A stretch of 15,811 nt of DNA, taken from NCBI GenBank assembly GCA_946478915.1, contig CAMLER010000031.1:1-15811 (forward strand), written 5' to 3'. The notes under the pieces are model-generated. The model did no database searches, had not been told where the DNA came from, and saw only the letters and a list, made by a program, of their open reading frames with translations. Numbering within the stretch: the stretch's first letter is position 1; every line of letters starts with the position of its first letter. This DNA comes from an uncultured Chryseolinea sp. (GTDB taxonomy: Bacteria; Bacteroidota; Bacteroidia; Cytophagales; Cyclobacteriaceae). Shown piece after piece: positions 1 through 7,547 of the stretch. A program made the translations under genes and the position numbers.

Positions 1-1526
1 AGAGCATTTGCCTGAACTTTGGTCTGGCTTTGAAGTATGGCGGCAAAACAAACCTACGCTTCGACGATACTAATCCGGTAACGGAAGAAACCGAGTATGT
101 GGAGAGCATAAAAGGCGACGTGAAGTGGCTGGGATTTAATTGGTCGGAAGAACTTTATGCTTCCGATTACTTCGACCAACTGTACACCTATGCTCACATT
201 TTGATCGATAAAGGTCTGGCCTACGTGGATGATAGCACAAGCGAAGAGATGGCGGCTCAAAAGGGAACGCCTACTCAGCCAGGAACGGACAGTCCTTATC
301 GAAGCCGATCGATTGAGGAGAACAAGAAACTTTTCACCGAGATGAAGGATGGAAAGTACCCGGATGGGTCAAAAGTCCTACGCGCTAAAATAAACATGTC
401 GCACATCAATATGCTTATGCGCGATCCGGTGATGTACCGTGTCAAACATGCCCATCATCACCGGACAGGTGACAAGTGGTGTATTTATCCCATGTACGAT
501 TTTGCCCACGGTCAAAGCGATTCTATTGAGCAGATTACACATAGTATTTGTACACTTGAGTTTGTTCCGCATCGCGAATTGTATGACTGGTTCATAGAGA
601 AACTCGAAATCTATCCTTCACGCCAGTTTGAGTTCGCCAGACTCAACATGACGTATACCATGATGAGTAAGCGAAAGCTACTACAATTGGTGAATGAGAA
701 ACATGTAAAAGGTTGGGACGATCCGCGGATGCCAACGTTAAGCGGGGCACGCCGGAGAGGCTACACGCCCGAGGCTATCCGTGATTTTTGCGATCGAATT
801 GGGGTGGCCAAACGCGACAATCTGATTGATATTGGTTTGCTTGAGTTTTGCTTGCGAGAACACCTTAACAAGATTGCCGAGCGACGAATGGTAGTGTTCG
901 ATCCATTGAAAGTCGTAATCACGAATTATCCCGAAGGCAAATCTGAATTGCTCAGGAGCGAGAATCTGCCGGAAGGAGATTCTACGCGCGAACTTCCCTT
1001 CGGACGGGAACTCTGGATTGAACGCGACGACTTTATGGAAGTTCCTGCGAAGAAATATTTCCGCCTTGCGCCAGGCCAAATGGTTCGGTTAAAGAGCGCG
1101 TTCATCATCAGGTGCGAAGAGTTCATTAAAAACGAAAATGGAACGGTGACTGAGTTGCGTTGTACATATGTGCCTGAAAGCCGCAGCGGTTCAGATACAT
1201 CAGGAATTAATGTGAAAGGTGTAATTCACTGGGTGAGTGCGCACCACGCAGTGCCAGCAGAAATTCGTTTGTACGATCGCCTTTTTGTTACCGAGGACAT
1301 GAACGCAATCGAAGATGATTTCACAAATCACCTTAATCCTAATTCACTACAGGTTTTAAAAACTGTTTATGCCGAACCCGAGCTTGCCAAATCAAAAACA
1401 GGAGAGCACTTCCAGTTTTTACGCATGGGATATTTCTGCCTCGACGCCGATGCTACTTCGGATAAATTGATTTTCAACCGGACAGTAACGTTGAGAGACA
1501 CGTGGACGAAAACGTCTGGCAAGTAA
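1..1526 (+). CDS. glnS: Glutaminyl-tRNA synthetase, 5' truncated by window edge
   Basis: Charges tRNA(Gln) with glutamine in the cytoplasm (class I aminoacyl-tRNA synthetase). The frame is open from base 3 (SICLNFGLA), which in GlnRS directly follows the HIGH motif, so about 45 N-terminal residues including HIGH lie outside the window; 507 residues are visible. Hallmarks seen are LRFDDTNP, YVESIKGDVKWLGF, DKWCIYPMYDFAHG, THSICTLEF, the second catalytic motif as MSKRK (near base 665), WDDPRMPT, the C-terminal anticodon-binding barrel segment KGVIHWVSAHHAVP, and the ending FNRTVTLRDTW. These follow the E. coli enzyme nearly colinearly. The TTG at 30 is internal, not a start. GlnRS rather than GluRS is supported by the TLEF and WDDPRMPT regions. 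Having GlnRS implies direct charging rather than sole dependence on GatCAB. Confidence 0.97.
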   Translation, partial: SICLNFGLALKYGGKTNLRFDDTNPVTEETEYVESIKGDVKWLGFNWSEELYASDYFDQLYTYAHILIDKGLAYVDDSTSEEMAAQKGTPTQPGTDSPYRSRSIEENKKLFTEMKDGKYPDGSKVLRAKINMSHINMLMRDPVMYRVKHAHHHRTGDKWCIYPMYDFAHGQSDSIEQITHSICTLEFVPHRELYDWFIEKLEIYPSRQFEFARLNMTYTMMSKRKLLQLVNEKHVKGWDDPRMPTLSGARRRGYTPEAIRDFCDRIGVAKRDNLIDIGLLEFCLREHLNKIAERRMVVFDPLKVVITNYPEGKSELLRSENLPEGDSTRELPFGRELWIERDDFMEVPAKKYFRLAPGQMVRLKSAFIIRCEEFIKNENGTVTELRCTYVPESRSGSDTSGINVKGVIHWVSAHHAVPAEIRLYDRLFVTEDMNAIEDDFTNHLNPNSLQVLKTVYAEPELAKSKTGEHFQFLRMGYFCLDADATSDKLIFNRTVTLRDTWTKTSGK

Positions 1527-1587
1527 TCACTTTACATTTTAAACGTTTTGAATTTTGCAGTTTAAATTCCAATGCATGGATTATGCG

Positions 1588-1625
1588 GGCGAAACAATTG
1601 TGTGTGTTTACTGCACAATATCGCC
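1588..1625. other. Imperfect hairpin after glnS
   Basis: GGCGA (1588-1592) pairs with TCGCC (1621-1625) and ATTGTG (1597-1602) with CACAAT (1614-1619), separated by a small internal loop and an 11-nt apical loop. There is no T-tract after it, so it is a weak terminator candidate at best. The rest of 1527-1759 shows no gene. Confidence 0.3.
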
Positions 1626-1699
1626 TGTAGAAAGGTGCCATATCAAGTCATAATTATAGAAGTTCGAAGGCAGTAACACTGACCATTGCGCCAACCAGA

Positions 1700-1707
1700 T
1701 AATTTTG
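1700..1707 (+). promoter_or_regulatory. Possible Bacteroidota -7 box (TAnnTTTG) before the deacetylase gene
   Basis: TAATTTTG fits the Bacteroidota -7 consensus exactly and lies about 50 nt before the ATG at 1760. No TTG-type -33 element sits at the usual spacing (the nearest TTG, at 1686, is only 11 nt away), so the call is weak. Confidence 0.3.
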
Positions 1708-1759
1708 TTTTCAATCTCTGCGTTTCTCGATACCTTGGATGAAATGAAAACAAATCCTC

Positions 1760-2752
1760 ATGGAAAGACGTGATTTTCTTAATAAAGGCATCGGACTTCC
1801 TTTTTTGGCGGCGCCGCTGGTCAAAGAGCCTTCCACCGCAAAGAATTTTCCATCCTCTGAACAGGAGGAGGTAATTGTGGAAAAGGCACGTGAGGGTCAG
1901 CCTCATAAAGGAAAAATTCTCGCAGCTATCCAGCCGCACTGTGACGATCTCTCACTCTTTGCAGCGGGAACGGTCGCCAAACTTATCCGTGAAGGATATG
2001 AAGGGTACCTTATCCGCACCACAAATGACGACCACGCCGGAAGGGGAGCAACGATCGGGGAGATGGTCACGAACAATAGTAACGACAACGTCGCGGTCGC
2101 TAAAGCCCTGGGTTTGAAGAAAGTGTTTGATCTCGGTTATCGCAATCACATGATGGATAACTATAGCATGCAGGATATCCGCGGACGACTCATCTTCCTG
2201 TTTCGCTTGTTGAAAGTGGATACCATCGTCTGTTACGATCCGTGGGGACACTATGAGGAGAACCCCGACCATTATATCACGGCTCAGGCCGTGGAGGCGG
2301 CACGTTGGATGGCAGGCGGAAGGTGGGATTATCCAGAGCATTTCGAAGCAGGATTAAAACCACACGCAGTGACAGAACGATATTATTTTGCCCGCGGTCC
2401 GCAGTTGGTCAACCGCGTCGTGGATATCTCAGGTACAATTGAGCGGAAGATTGACGCCAACCTTGTCAACGTTTCGCAGGGACCGGCAGGAGAGGCCGGC
2501 GCGGCATTGAAAAGTAGTCTGGAGAAAGAAGGCAAATACTTGCCCATCCTAGGCAACAGCGATCTTGAAGCGAATCGAAATTACATCAAGCATGTCGTAC
2601 TCGACATGGATTCCAAACGACTGCGGGGTGTCCCTTCGGACAAAGAAGTTGGTAAGGCCTATGGTCTGGAGTGGGCAGAGCGTTTCCACTACATCGGTGC
2701 AGAAACTTCGGTTTTGTCAGAATATATCAAGACCAATGTTCGTGCAAGATAA
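1760..2752 (+). CDS. Tat-exported PIG-L/LmbE family deacetylase
   Basis: Predicted zinc-dependent N-deacetylase of the PIG-L/LmbE superfamily, which acts on N-acetylglucosaminyl-type conjugates; the exact substrate cannot be read from sequence. The N-terminus MERRDFLNKG followed by a short hydrophobic stretch to about residue 20 is a twin-arginine-type signal, implying export after folding. The metal-binding motif is PHCDD (residues 59-63, family PHPDD/PHxDD). The second motif is the NPDH region (168-171) in PWGHYEENPDHYITAQAV. The length of 330 residues is normal for exported members. The ATG at 1760 is chosen because the Tat motif begins immediately; no strong Shine-Dalgarno is seen. The next gene starts 10 nt after the stop, suggesting an operon and possibly a joint role in breaking down a glycan or glycoconjugate. 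Confidence 0.82.
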   Translation: MERRDFLNKGIGLPFLAAPLVKEPSTAKNFPSSEQEEVIVEKAREGQPHKGKILAAIQPHCDDLSLFAAGTVAKLIREGYEGYLIRTTNDDHAGRGATIGEMVTNNSNDNVAVAKALGLKKVFDLGYRNHMMDNYSMQDIRGRLIFLFRLLKVDTIVCYDPWGHYEENPDHYITAQAVEAARWMAGGRWDYPEHFEAGLKPHAVTERYYFARGPQLVNRVVDISGTIERKIDANLVNVSQGPAGEAGAALKSSLEKEGKYLPILGNSDLEANRNYIKHVVLDMDSKRLRGVPSDKEVGKAYGLEWAERFHYIGAETSVLSEYIKTNVRAR

Positions 2753-2762
2753 ACATTGTCTT

Positions 2763-4217
2763 ATGCCGAAAATGGGCCGCTGGATTTTCTATTTGCTCTT
2801 CGCAACCTTTGGCCTAACCGGATGTGTCAAGACAGATCAGCAACCGGATCTCTATACGGATGGTAACTATTGGAAAGACCAGGCGTTGACCGACATTTTG
2901 CCGTTCTGGACGAGGTACGCAGTAGACTCAGTTAATGGTGCGTTTCACTGCGACCTTGACGGAAACTGGGTTCCTGTTGGTGATACAAAATTTCCGAGCA
3001 TGATCGCCAGAAACCTTTTTAGTTATTCCACTGCCTACTATATGAGTGGGCGCCAGGAAGACATCGAAGTGGCTGACGGGATAAAGGATTATCTGCTGAC
3101 GCACGCATGGGACAGTCTTTATGGTGGCTGGTATGATGGCCTGACAATTTCTGGTGACCCGAAACAGCGGACCAAATCCACGTTTGTCCAGGTATATGTG
3201 ATTACGGGTCTTGCATTGTATTATGCAGTGACCCACGATGCCGAAGTGCTTGACTACATAAATCGCACAAACGAACTATTGGAGGAGAAAGTCTGGGATA
3301 AGGACAAAGGTGGATATTTTGATTTGTGCGAACAGGATTGGACTCTGGCAACAAAAACTAAATCAGTTAGCAGTCAGCTCGCCCCGCTCTCTGGTTACCT
3401 GTTGTATCTCTATACGGCTACACGCACGCCAGACTATTTACATCAGGCTGAGCGGATCATGGATGTCATAATGCAGCGTATGACGGACACTAAGACAGGC
3501 TGGGTGCTGGAATCGTTTGATGAAGACTGGAACTACACAAGTGATGCGACTGGAGCCGATGAAATCAACATCGGCCACAACATTGAAGTGGCGTGGTCGC
3601 TGCTGCGATTGTACCTGCTGAACAATCGAAACGATTATTTGAAAGCCGGACTGTCGCTTTCTGAGCGCCTGCACCAACATGGGTTCGATGAGCAAACCGG
3701 ATTTTGGTTTGCCACAATCGGCAATCAAGATCCGTCCCTGAAAAGTGATTTCACTTACTGGTGGATTCAGGCGTATGGCCTCATGTTTGACCTTTGCCTT
3801 CAACGAGTGGAGCCTGAGGGGAACTACATGGAAAGCTTCAAAAAGGGCGCGGCCTTCTGGGACCGTTATTTCCTGGATAAGAAAAATGGAGATACGCACT
3901 TGAGCGTCCTCCGCGACGGAACACCGTCGGATATCCGCAAGGCGAATCAATACAAGGCTTCCTATCACAGCATGGAGCATGGACTGCTTAACTATATGTA
4001 TCTTGCCAATTGGATAAACCCGAAGCCCCTAACGCATTACTTCAGGCTTAGCGTATCAGACGGCGAAAAATTGTATCCCTTGCTTATCGAGCAATCGAAC
4101 GCTGCGATCACCAAGGTAAGTGTGGATGGAAAAGACTATGGATCATATGCCGTAGATTCCGGATTTGTTCGCTTGCCGAACCTGAAGGAAATTGCAGTTG
4201 AAGTTTCGATGGAATGA
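2763..4217 (+). CDS. Lipoprotein, N-acylglucosamine 2-epimerase (AGE)-like barrel
   Basis: The 484-residue product starts with a lipoprotein signal (GRWIFYLLFATFGLTGC, lipidated Cys21), so it is probably membrane-anchored outside the cytoplasm. The body is a helical-repeat (alpha/alpha)6 barrel resembling AGE/cellobiose 2-epimerase-type sugar enzymes: GGWYDGLT (121-128), GHNIEVAW (271-278, family HxxE with H272 and E275), YWW (332-334), and SYHSMEH (400-406), where AGE enzymes carry a catalytic histidine. A beta-rich tail follows from about residue 422. The frame stays open to 2565 inside the upstream gene, but the ATG at 2763 gives a correct lipobox and lies 10 nt after the deacetylase stop. 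Epimerase versus a lyase or hydrolase on the same fold cannot be settled. Pairing with a deacetylase suggests handling of amino-sugar or oligosaccharide substrates (inference). Confidence 0.72.
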   Translation: MPKMGRWIFYLLFATFGLTGCVKTDQQPDLYTDGNYWKDQALTDILPFWTRYAVDSVNGAFHCDLDGNWVPVGDTKFPSMIARNLFSYSTAYYMSGRQEDIEVADGIKDYLLTHAWDSLYGGWYDGLTISGDPKQRTKSTFVQVYVITGLALYYAVTHDAEVLDYINRTNELLEEKVWDKDKGGYFDLCEQDWTLATKTKSVSSQLAPLSGYLLYLYTATRTPDYLHQAERIMDVIMQRMTDTKTGWVLESFDEDWNYTSDATGADEINIGHNIEVAWSLLRLYLLNNRNDYLKAGLSLSERLHQHGFDEQTGFWFATIGNQDPSLKSDFTYWWIQAYGLMFDLCLQRVEPEGNYMESFKKGAAFWDRYFLDKKNGDTHLSVLRDGTPSDIRKANQYKASYHSMEHGLLNYMYLANWINPKPLTHYFRLSVSDGEKLYPLLIEQSNAAITKVSVDGKDYGSYAVDSGFVRLPNLKEIAVEVSME

Positions 4218-4309
4218 TTGATCTGATATGGATCTTACTCCCGGTACAAAAACCTTGGAAAATGAATTGTACACTAGCTATTCAGTTGTGTGTATGATTA
4301 ATTTCGGGA

Positions 4310-4888
4310 TCAAGAAACTTTAGAAGGAAGCATGCCGAATGCAATTAAGTATGTCAATTCCTTTATTAGGTTTGAAGGCGCATCATAATGTGAAAGCAGT
4401 TCTTGATTCGTAACCAAGCCTGCGAGTGCTTGTGTCAGGTGAAGGAACAATTCTGGCTTGACTTTATTCGAAATGATACCCGCCTTCTGTGCTTGCCGTA
4501 TTTCCGCTACGATTTTTACCCAGGATTGATGTGACCAATTCTTCACAAAATCATTCAAGCCATCATTCCCCTCGGCGTAAAAATCAATTAGAAACTCTCG
4601 ACTGATTTCATTTGTTCCGGAAACTTTCAACTGAACCAACTTTTCAATCTTCTCAGCTGGCGTACCTGGACCTCTCAGGATATTTTTAAACTTTGCGATG
4701 GCGTCATTTGATTCATTGGTGAATACAACTTTCGCTAATTCCACCTTATTGGGAAAAAATTTGTAGAAGGTCATTTTACTGACGTTGGCAGCCGAACACA
4801 ATTCTTCAACAGAAACGCGTTTAAAGCCATGTTTCCAAAAAAGCTGACGGGCAACCTTTAAAATTGATTCGTACTTGACACCAGCCAT
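4310..4888 (-). CDS. TetR/AcrR family transcriptional regulator
   Basis: Ligand-responsive repressor of 192 residues. The N-terminal helix-turn-helix spans about residues 5-55: ILKVARQLFWKHGFKRVSVE, then AANVSKMTFYKFFPNKVELA with the typical recognition helix. The rest is a helical ligand-binding domain of usual TetR length that does not reveal the ligand. The ATG at 4888 (MAGVKYES) is preferred over a TTG at 4906 (MTKIVY extension) because TetR proteins normally begin just before helix 1 and the TTG lies in the intergenic operator region. It is divergent from the glycosyltransferase gene at 4961 with 72 nt between them, the usual layout for local repression of the neighbour and of itself. 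Confidence 0.9.
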   Translation of the reverse strand: MAGVKYESILKVARQLFWKHGFKRVSVEELCSAANVSKMTFYKFFPNKVELAKVVFTNESNDAIAKFKNILRGPGTPAEKIEKLVQLKVSGTNEISREFLIDFYAEGNDGLNDFVKNWSHQSWVKIVAEIRQAQKAGIISNKVKPELFLHLTQALAGLVTNQELLSHYDAPSNLIKELTYLIAFGMLPSKVS

Positions 4889-4889
4889 A

Positions 4890-4927
4890 TATACGATTTT
4901 GGTCAAAAAATACTATTTTCGTATAGT
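4890..4927. promoter_or_regulatory. Candidate TetR operator in divergent promoter region
   Basis: ACTAT (4912-4916) - TTTCGT - ATAGT (4923-4927) is a 16-bp dyad. A wider repeat TATACGA (4890-4896) / TCGTATA (4919-4925) overlaps it. Both lie between tetR and the glycosyltransferase gene. Dyad size and position fit a TetR operator; binding is inferred. Confidence 0.55.
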
Positions 4928-4960
4928 TAATGCGTAAAAGTACATAAAAGTGCCTCATTT

Positions 4961-6199
4961 ATGAAAATTTGTTTGCTTACGCTTGGAACGCGTGGTGATG
5001 TGCAGCCTTATGCAGTTTTAGGAAAAGCTTTCCAGGAACGGGGCCATGATGTGGTCATTTCTACTGGAAAAAACTTTCAGGGATTAGCATCGGATTATGG
5101 GTTAAAATTTATACCTGTTGAGGCGGATTTTCATGCCCTCATAAATTCAGAAGAGGGTAAAGCGATGATGAAGAATCCCTTTCTCGCCAGAAAACACTTT
5201 ATCAGAATTGTTCAGCCAATGATGGTGGACGCCATGAAAATCTTCTTTACGCAGGCAAAAGAATCCGATTGTGTTCTTTACCATACGAAGTCGTTGGGTG
5301 ATTTTTTTGCCGACCAATTTCCTGAAAAGATGGTGCGCGCAAATGTAGTTCCAGCGATTCAACAAACCAGTGAATTTCCGAACCCCGTTTTCTCTGCTAT
5401 TCCACTTCCTAAAATTTTGAATAAACTAACATACAAATTAGCTGACATGGGAATGGCTATGATGAATGGCGCAATTCGACTGTTCCGTGCCAATGAAGGG
5501 TTGGGAGAAAAGCTAACGAAAAGAATTGAGGTGCCATCAGTTTACGGAATCAGCGAATTTGTTTTGCCTAAGCCGAAGGATTTTCCATCGAATAGTCACT
5601 TCACCGGATTTTGGCAGGGACGATCATCGCAAGTACTAGACTCTAATCTTTTGGGCCTGCTCAAAAACGGAAAACGAAATGTCCTGGTTACTTTTGGGAG
5701 TATGCCGTTTGAAACGAGGTTTGATTTGCAGAAATCGATTATATCTATTTCAAAGGAGCTAAATGTGAATGTCATAATTGTCAAAGGTTGGGGTTTTAGT
5801 AATACTGACCTGTTCCATGATGTCAGCTCAATAAAGGTTATTGATGGCGCACCCTACGATAAACTTCTTCCTCTGATTCACGCTGCAGTACATCATGGAG
5901 GTATTGGAACACTTGCCGAATGCTTGCGTTCGGCTACACCATCTCTGTCCTGTCCGGTGATTTATCCGATGGGCGACCAATACTTTTGGGGAATGCAAGC
6001 TCACAAAATTGGGTGTTCACCCAAACCAATACCTCTAAGGAAACTTACACATCAATCTCTTAAGGAGAATGTCAGCGTTTTGCTGTCGAATAATACCTTT
6101 CTTTCGAACTCACAGATATTATCGAGAAAACTAGTGTCAGAAAACGGACCTGAAAGGACAGTGGATTTAATTGAATCCAGATTTGATAGATTGATCTAA
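4961..6199 (+). CDS. Glycosyltransferase, GT1/MGT (UDP-glucuronosyltransferase-like) family
   Basis: 412-residue GT-B-fold sugar transferase that moves a sugar from a nucleotide donor onto a small hydrophobic acceptor; members glycosylate sterols, macrolides or other xenobiotics. The N-terminal acceptor domain starts with MKICLLTLGTRGDVQPY (GTRGDVQP at 9-16, typical of sterol-glucosyltransferase-like members). The C-terminal donor domain has VLVTFGSMPF (241-250), HHGGIGTLAE (311-320) and PMGDQYFW (336-343), the nucleotide-sugar-binding signature. No signal peptide is seen, so it is cytosolic or peripheral. With the divergent TetR regulator it probably forms an inducible detoxification or secondary-metabolite modification pair (inference). 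No further gene on this strand clearly belongs to the unit. Confidence 0.88.
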   Translation: MKICLLTLGTRGDVQPYAVLGKAFQERGHDVVISTGKNFQGLASDYGLKFIPVEADFHALINSEEGKAMMKNPFLARKHFIRIVQPMMVDAMKIFFTQAKESDCVLYHTKSLGDFFADQFPEKMVRANVVPAIQQTSEFPNPVFSAIPLPKILNKLTYKLADMGMAMMNGAIRLFRANEGLGEKLTKRIEVPSVYGISEFVLPKPKDFPSNSHFTGFWQGRSSQVLDSNLLGLLKNGKRNVLVTFGSMPFETRFDLQKSIISISKELNVNVIIVKGWGFSNTDLFHDVSSIKVIDGAPYDKLLPLIHAAVHHGGIGTLAECLRSATPSLSCPVIYPMGDQYFWGMQAHKIGCSPKPIPLRKLTHQSLKENVSVLLSNNTFLSNSQILSRKLVSENGPERTVDLIESRFDRLI

Positions 6200-6619
6200 C
6201 ACCTGGTCATTTCGGTAATATCACTTCATGTCAACCTATTAGTGTCAACTGAAAAAAGATCAATTGAATTCAGACATGTTGGCGCATTGGCTCTCGATTT
6301 TGGACTGCGCATGGTGGATACGTTGACAACCAAAATTGATTCTGAATGGACCTCAAAAAGAAAATCAAACAGAGACGCTTTCGGACCGCACAAGGTTCTC
6401 AGCGGTCAAAGGATGGCTCGAGTTGCACGGGCAATCCGGCAATGTGCTCAAAATCAAAATTGCTTTTAGCCGCAGTGGACGCGGAGTGAATACCCGCGGA
6501 GTGCGCAGAGGATTTCCTCTAAAATTTTCAGCTGTCGGCGAACAGTTTGTTCACCCTCACAAGGTTCGACAAAGATTTTTATGAGTTTCTGTTTTCTCGC
6601 TCAGATAGGTAGACCTTTG
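6200..6619. other. 420-bp gap without a supportable gene
   Basis: Short open frames exist (6242-6469 from GTG, 6336-6584), but neither product resembles a protein I recognise and both run through a GC-rich repeat. The decamer CACAAGGTTC occurs twice (6389-6398, 6558-6567). No clear terminator follows the glycosyltransferase. The stretch reads like degraded or acquired DNA between the metabolic genes and the metal locus. Confidence 0.5.
6471..6512. repeat. Degenerate 9-bp GC-rich repeat (four units)
   Basis: Four related nonamers: CGCAGTGGA (6471-6479), CGCGGAGTG (6480-6488), CGCGGAGTG (6495-6503) and CGCAGAGGA (6504-6512), with AATACC between units two and three. This resembles the CGCRGAG-type intergenic minisatellite tracts found in some bacterial genomes. 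Confidence 0.55.
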
Positions 6620-7003
6620 CTAAAGATCAATCTCTTCTTTTAGAAATTCTTTGGCACCGTCACCACCGGTGATATGGAGAAGTACTTTATCGCTTTCAAC
6701 TGTCAATTGAAAGGTAAAAAAGTCACAGCACATTCTTTCAGTTTTAATAAAATCATGAACCTTATCGAGAACTTCATCTGATCCTTCGAACTCGAAACCA
6801 TATCCGTTTGCCAGCTCGTTGCGGCTCACGACAAGCGCTTTGAGTTCAGCAATTATAGTTGCTTTTCGCTTTTGAAGTTCAGGCGTAGTGAGTTTACAGG
6901 TAACAGACCTTGATGGTGTTTCCATAACTATAGTTTTATTCTGTCCCCGCACAACTAATCCAATCAAAGTGAAAAGGCTGGCGAGGTAGACTTTTAGTCT
7001 CAT
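6620..7003 (-). CDS. Small ERMCC-motif protein, metal-locus associated
   Basis: 127 residues from the ATG at 7003. The conserved core is ELKALVVSRNELANGYGFEF, then FIKTERMCCDFFTFQLTVE with a vicinal Cys pair at 92-93, then a short beta/GG segment and EFLKEE. I recognise the ERxCC-F pattern as a small domain often found beside MerR-type genes or fused to them, but know no proven activity; the CC pair suggests soft-metal binding (inference). Residues 1-21 (MRLKVYLASLFTLIGLVVRG) look like a signal peptide, which would place it outside the cytoplasm. An alternative ATG at 6925 (METPSRSVTC) gives a 101-residue cytosolic form; the operator position slightly favours this shorter start. It lies downstream of merR on the same strand, 58 nt away. 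Confidence 0.75.
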   Translation of the reverse strand: MRLKVYLASLFTLIGLVVRGQNKTIVMETPSRSVTCKLTTPELQKRKATIIAELKALVVSRNELANGYGFEFEGSDEVLDKVHDFIKTERMCCDFFTFQLTVESDKVLLHITGGDGAKEFLKEEIDL

Positions 7004-7016
7004 GATTATATAAACA

Positions 7017-7037
7017 GCATGGACTATAGTCTACGGT
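7017..7037 (-). promoter_or_regulatory. MerR-type dyad before the ERMCC gene
   Basis: On the minus strand, ACCGTAG-ACTATAGT-CCATGC has a perfect inner palindrome GACTATAGTC (7022-7031). It matches the dyad before the MerF-like gene at 18 of 21 positions in the same orientation relative to the downstream gene. The TTG and TAnnTTTG boxes of the other site are not present here. Confidence 0.6.
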
Positions 7038-7061
7038 TTCGTCCTGAAATAAGAATTCTAA

Positions 7062-7457
7062 TTATTTACACAAGCAGGAGGGAATAGTCTTTTCAAACTC
7101 GCAGTCGTCATTGTTGCACTTAATAAGCGATTCAGAGAGCCGGTTCTTCAGTTGCATGAGTTTCAAAATTTGCTCATTTACAAGTAGAATCTTGTCTTCA
7201 AGCGTGTATTTCAAATTCTTACAGTTAGCGTCGTCCTCACGCCATAATTCAAGAAATGTGTCAATCTCATTCAAGGTGAACCCAAGATCTTTAAGCTTTC
7301 GGATAAGCATCAGTTTTTCAAGAACCTGCTCTGGGTATTCTTTATAGTTATTATCCCTTCGACTCTTTCTGTCGAGATTTATGAGTCCTTTCTTTTCATA
7401 GAAACGGATTGTGTCTTTTGTAAATCCAGTACGTTCAACAAGTTCTCCGATCAGCAT
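7062..7457 (-). CDS. MerR family soft-metal-responsive regulator
   Basis: 131-residue activator-repressor. The N-terminal winged HTH reads MLIGELVERTGFTKDTIRFYEKKGLI, followed by the MerR wing and a dimerisation helix. Cysteines sit at 79, 114, 119, 128 and 130. The 79/114 pair has the same 35-residue spacing as C82/C117 of Tn501 MerR and C79/C114 of ZntR, with further Cys in the C-terminal loop, so a divalent soft metal (Hg, Zn, Cd or Pb class) is likely; which one is not determinable here. The ATG at 7457 is chosen over a GTG at 7502 because MerR proteins begin exactly at this HTH and the GTG lies inside the operator. It is divergent from the MerF-like gene. Confidence 0.88.
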   Translation of the reverse strand: MLIGELVERTGFTKDTIRFYEKKGLINLDRKSRRDNNYKEYPEQVLEKLMLIRKLKDLGFTLNEIDTFLELWREDDANCKNLKYTLEDKILLVNEQILKLMQLKNRLSESLIKCNNDDCEFEKTIPSCLCK

Positions 7458-7480
7458 AGAAAATAATTTTGAAAATTCCC

Positions 7481-7514
7481 TTGACCGTGGCCTATAGTCC
7501 ACGCCTTACTTTTG
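7481..7514 (+). promoter_or_regulatory. MerR-controlled promoter of the MerF-like gene
   Basis: TTGAC (7481-7485) and TACTTTTG (7507-7514, exact Bacteroidota TAnnTTTG) are separated by 21 nt filled by the dyad CGTGG (7486-7490) - CCTATAGT - CCACG (7499-7503). A dyad inside an elongated spacer is the architecture MerR activators need to twist the promoter. The site lies between divergent merR and the target gene. Confidence 0.75.
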
Positions 7515-7547
7515 ACCCATTAACAACAAGATAACGATTTTAACGCT

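Noticed and set aside
738..1126. Antisense open frames within glnS and similar shadows across other genes
   Set aside because: They lie opposite well-conserved coding regions and show no domain of their own.
2565..2762. Upstream extension of the AGE-like gene
   Set aside because: It would overlap the deacetylase gene and bury the signal peptide and lipobox that begin at 2763.
6242..6584. Two overlapping open frames (6242-6469, 6336-6584)
   Set aside because: No recognisable domains, different frames overlapping, the first uses GTG, and both run into the GC-rich repeat; no promoter or supporting context.
7036..7046. CGTC at 7040-7043 as another ECF promoter
   Set aside because: No RTC plus T-run element 15-16 nt upstream, and no gene starts correctly downstream.
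7458..7502. GTG-initiated extension of MerR
   Set aside because: Extra residues precede the normal MerR N-terminus and lie inside the operator dyad.
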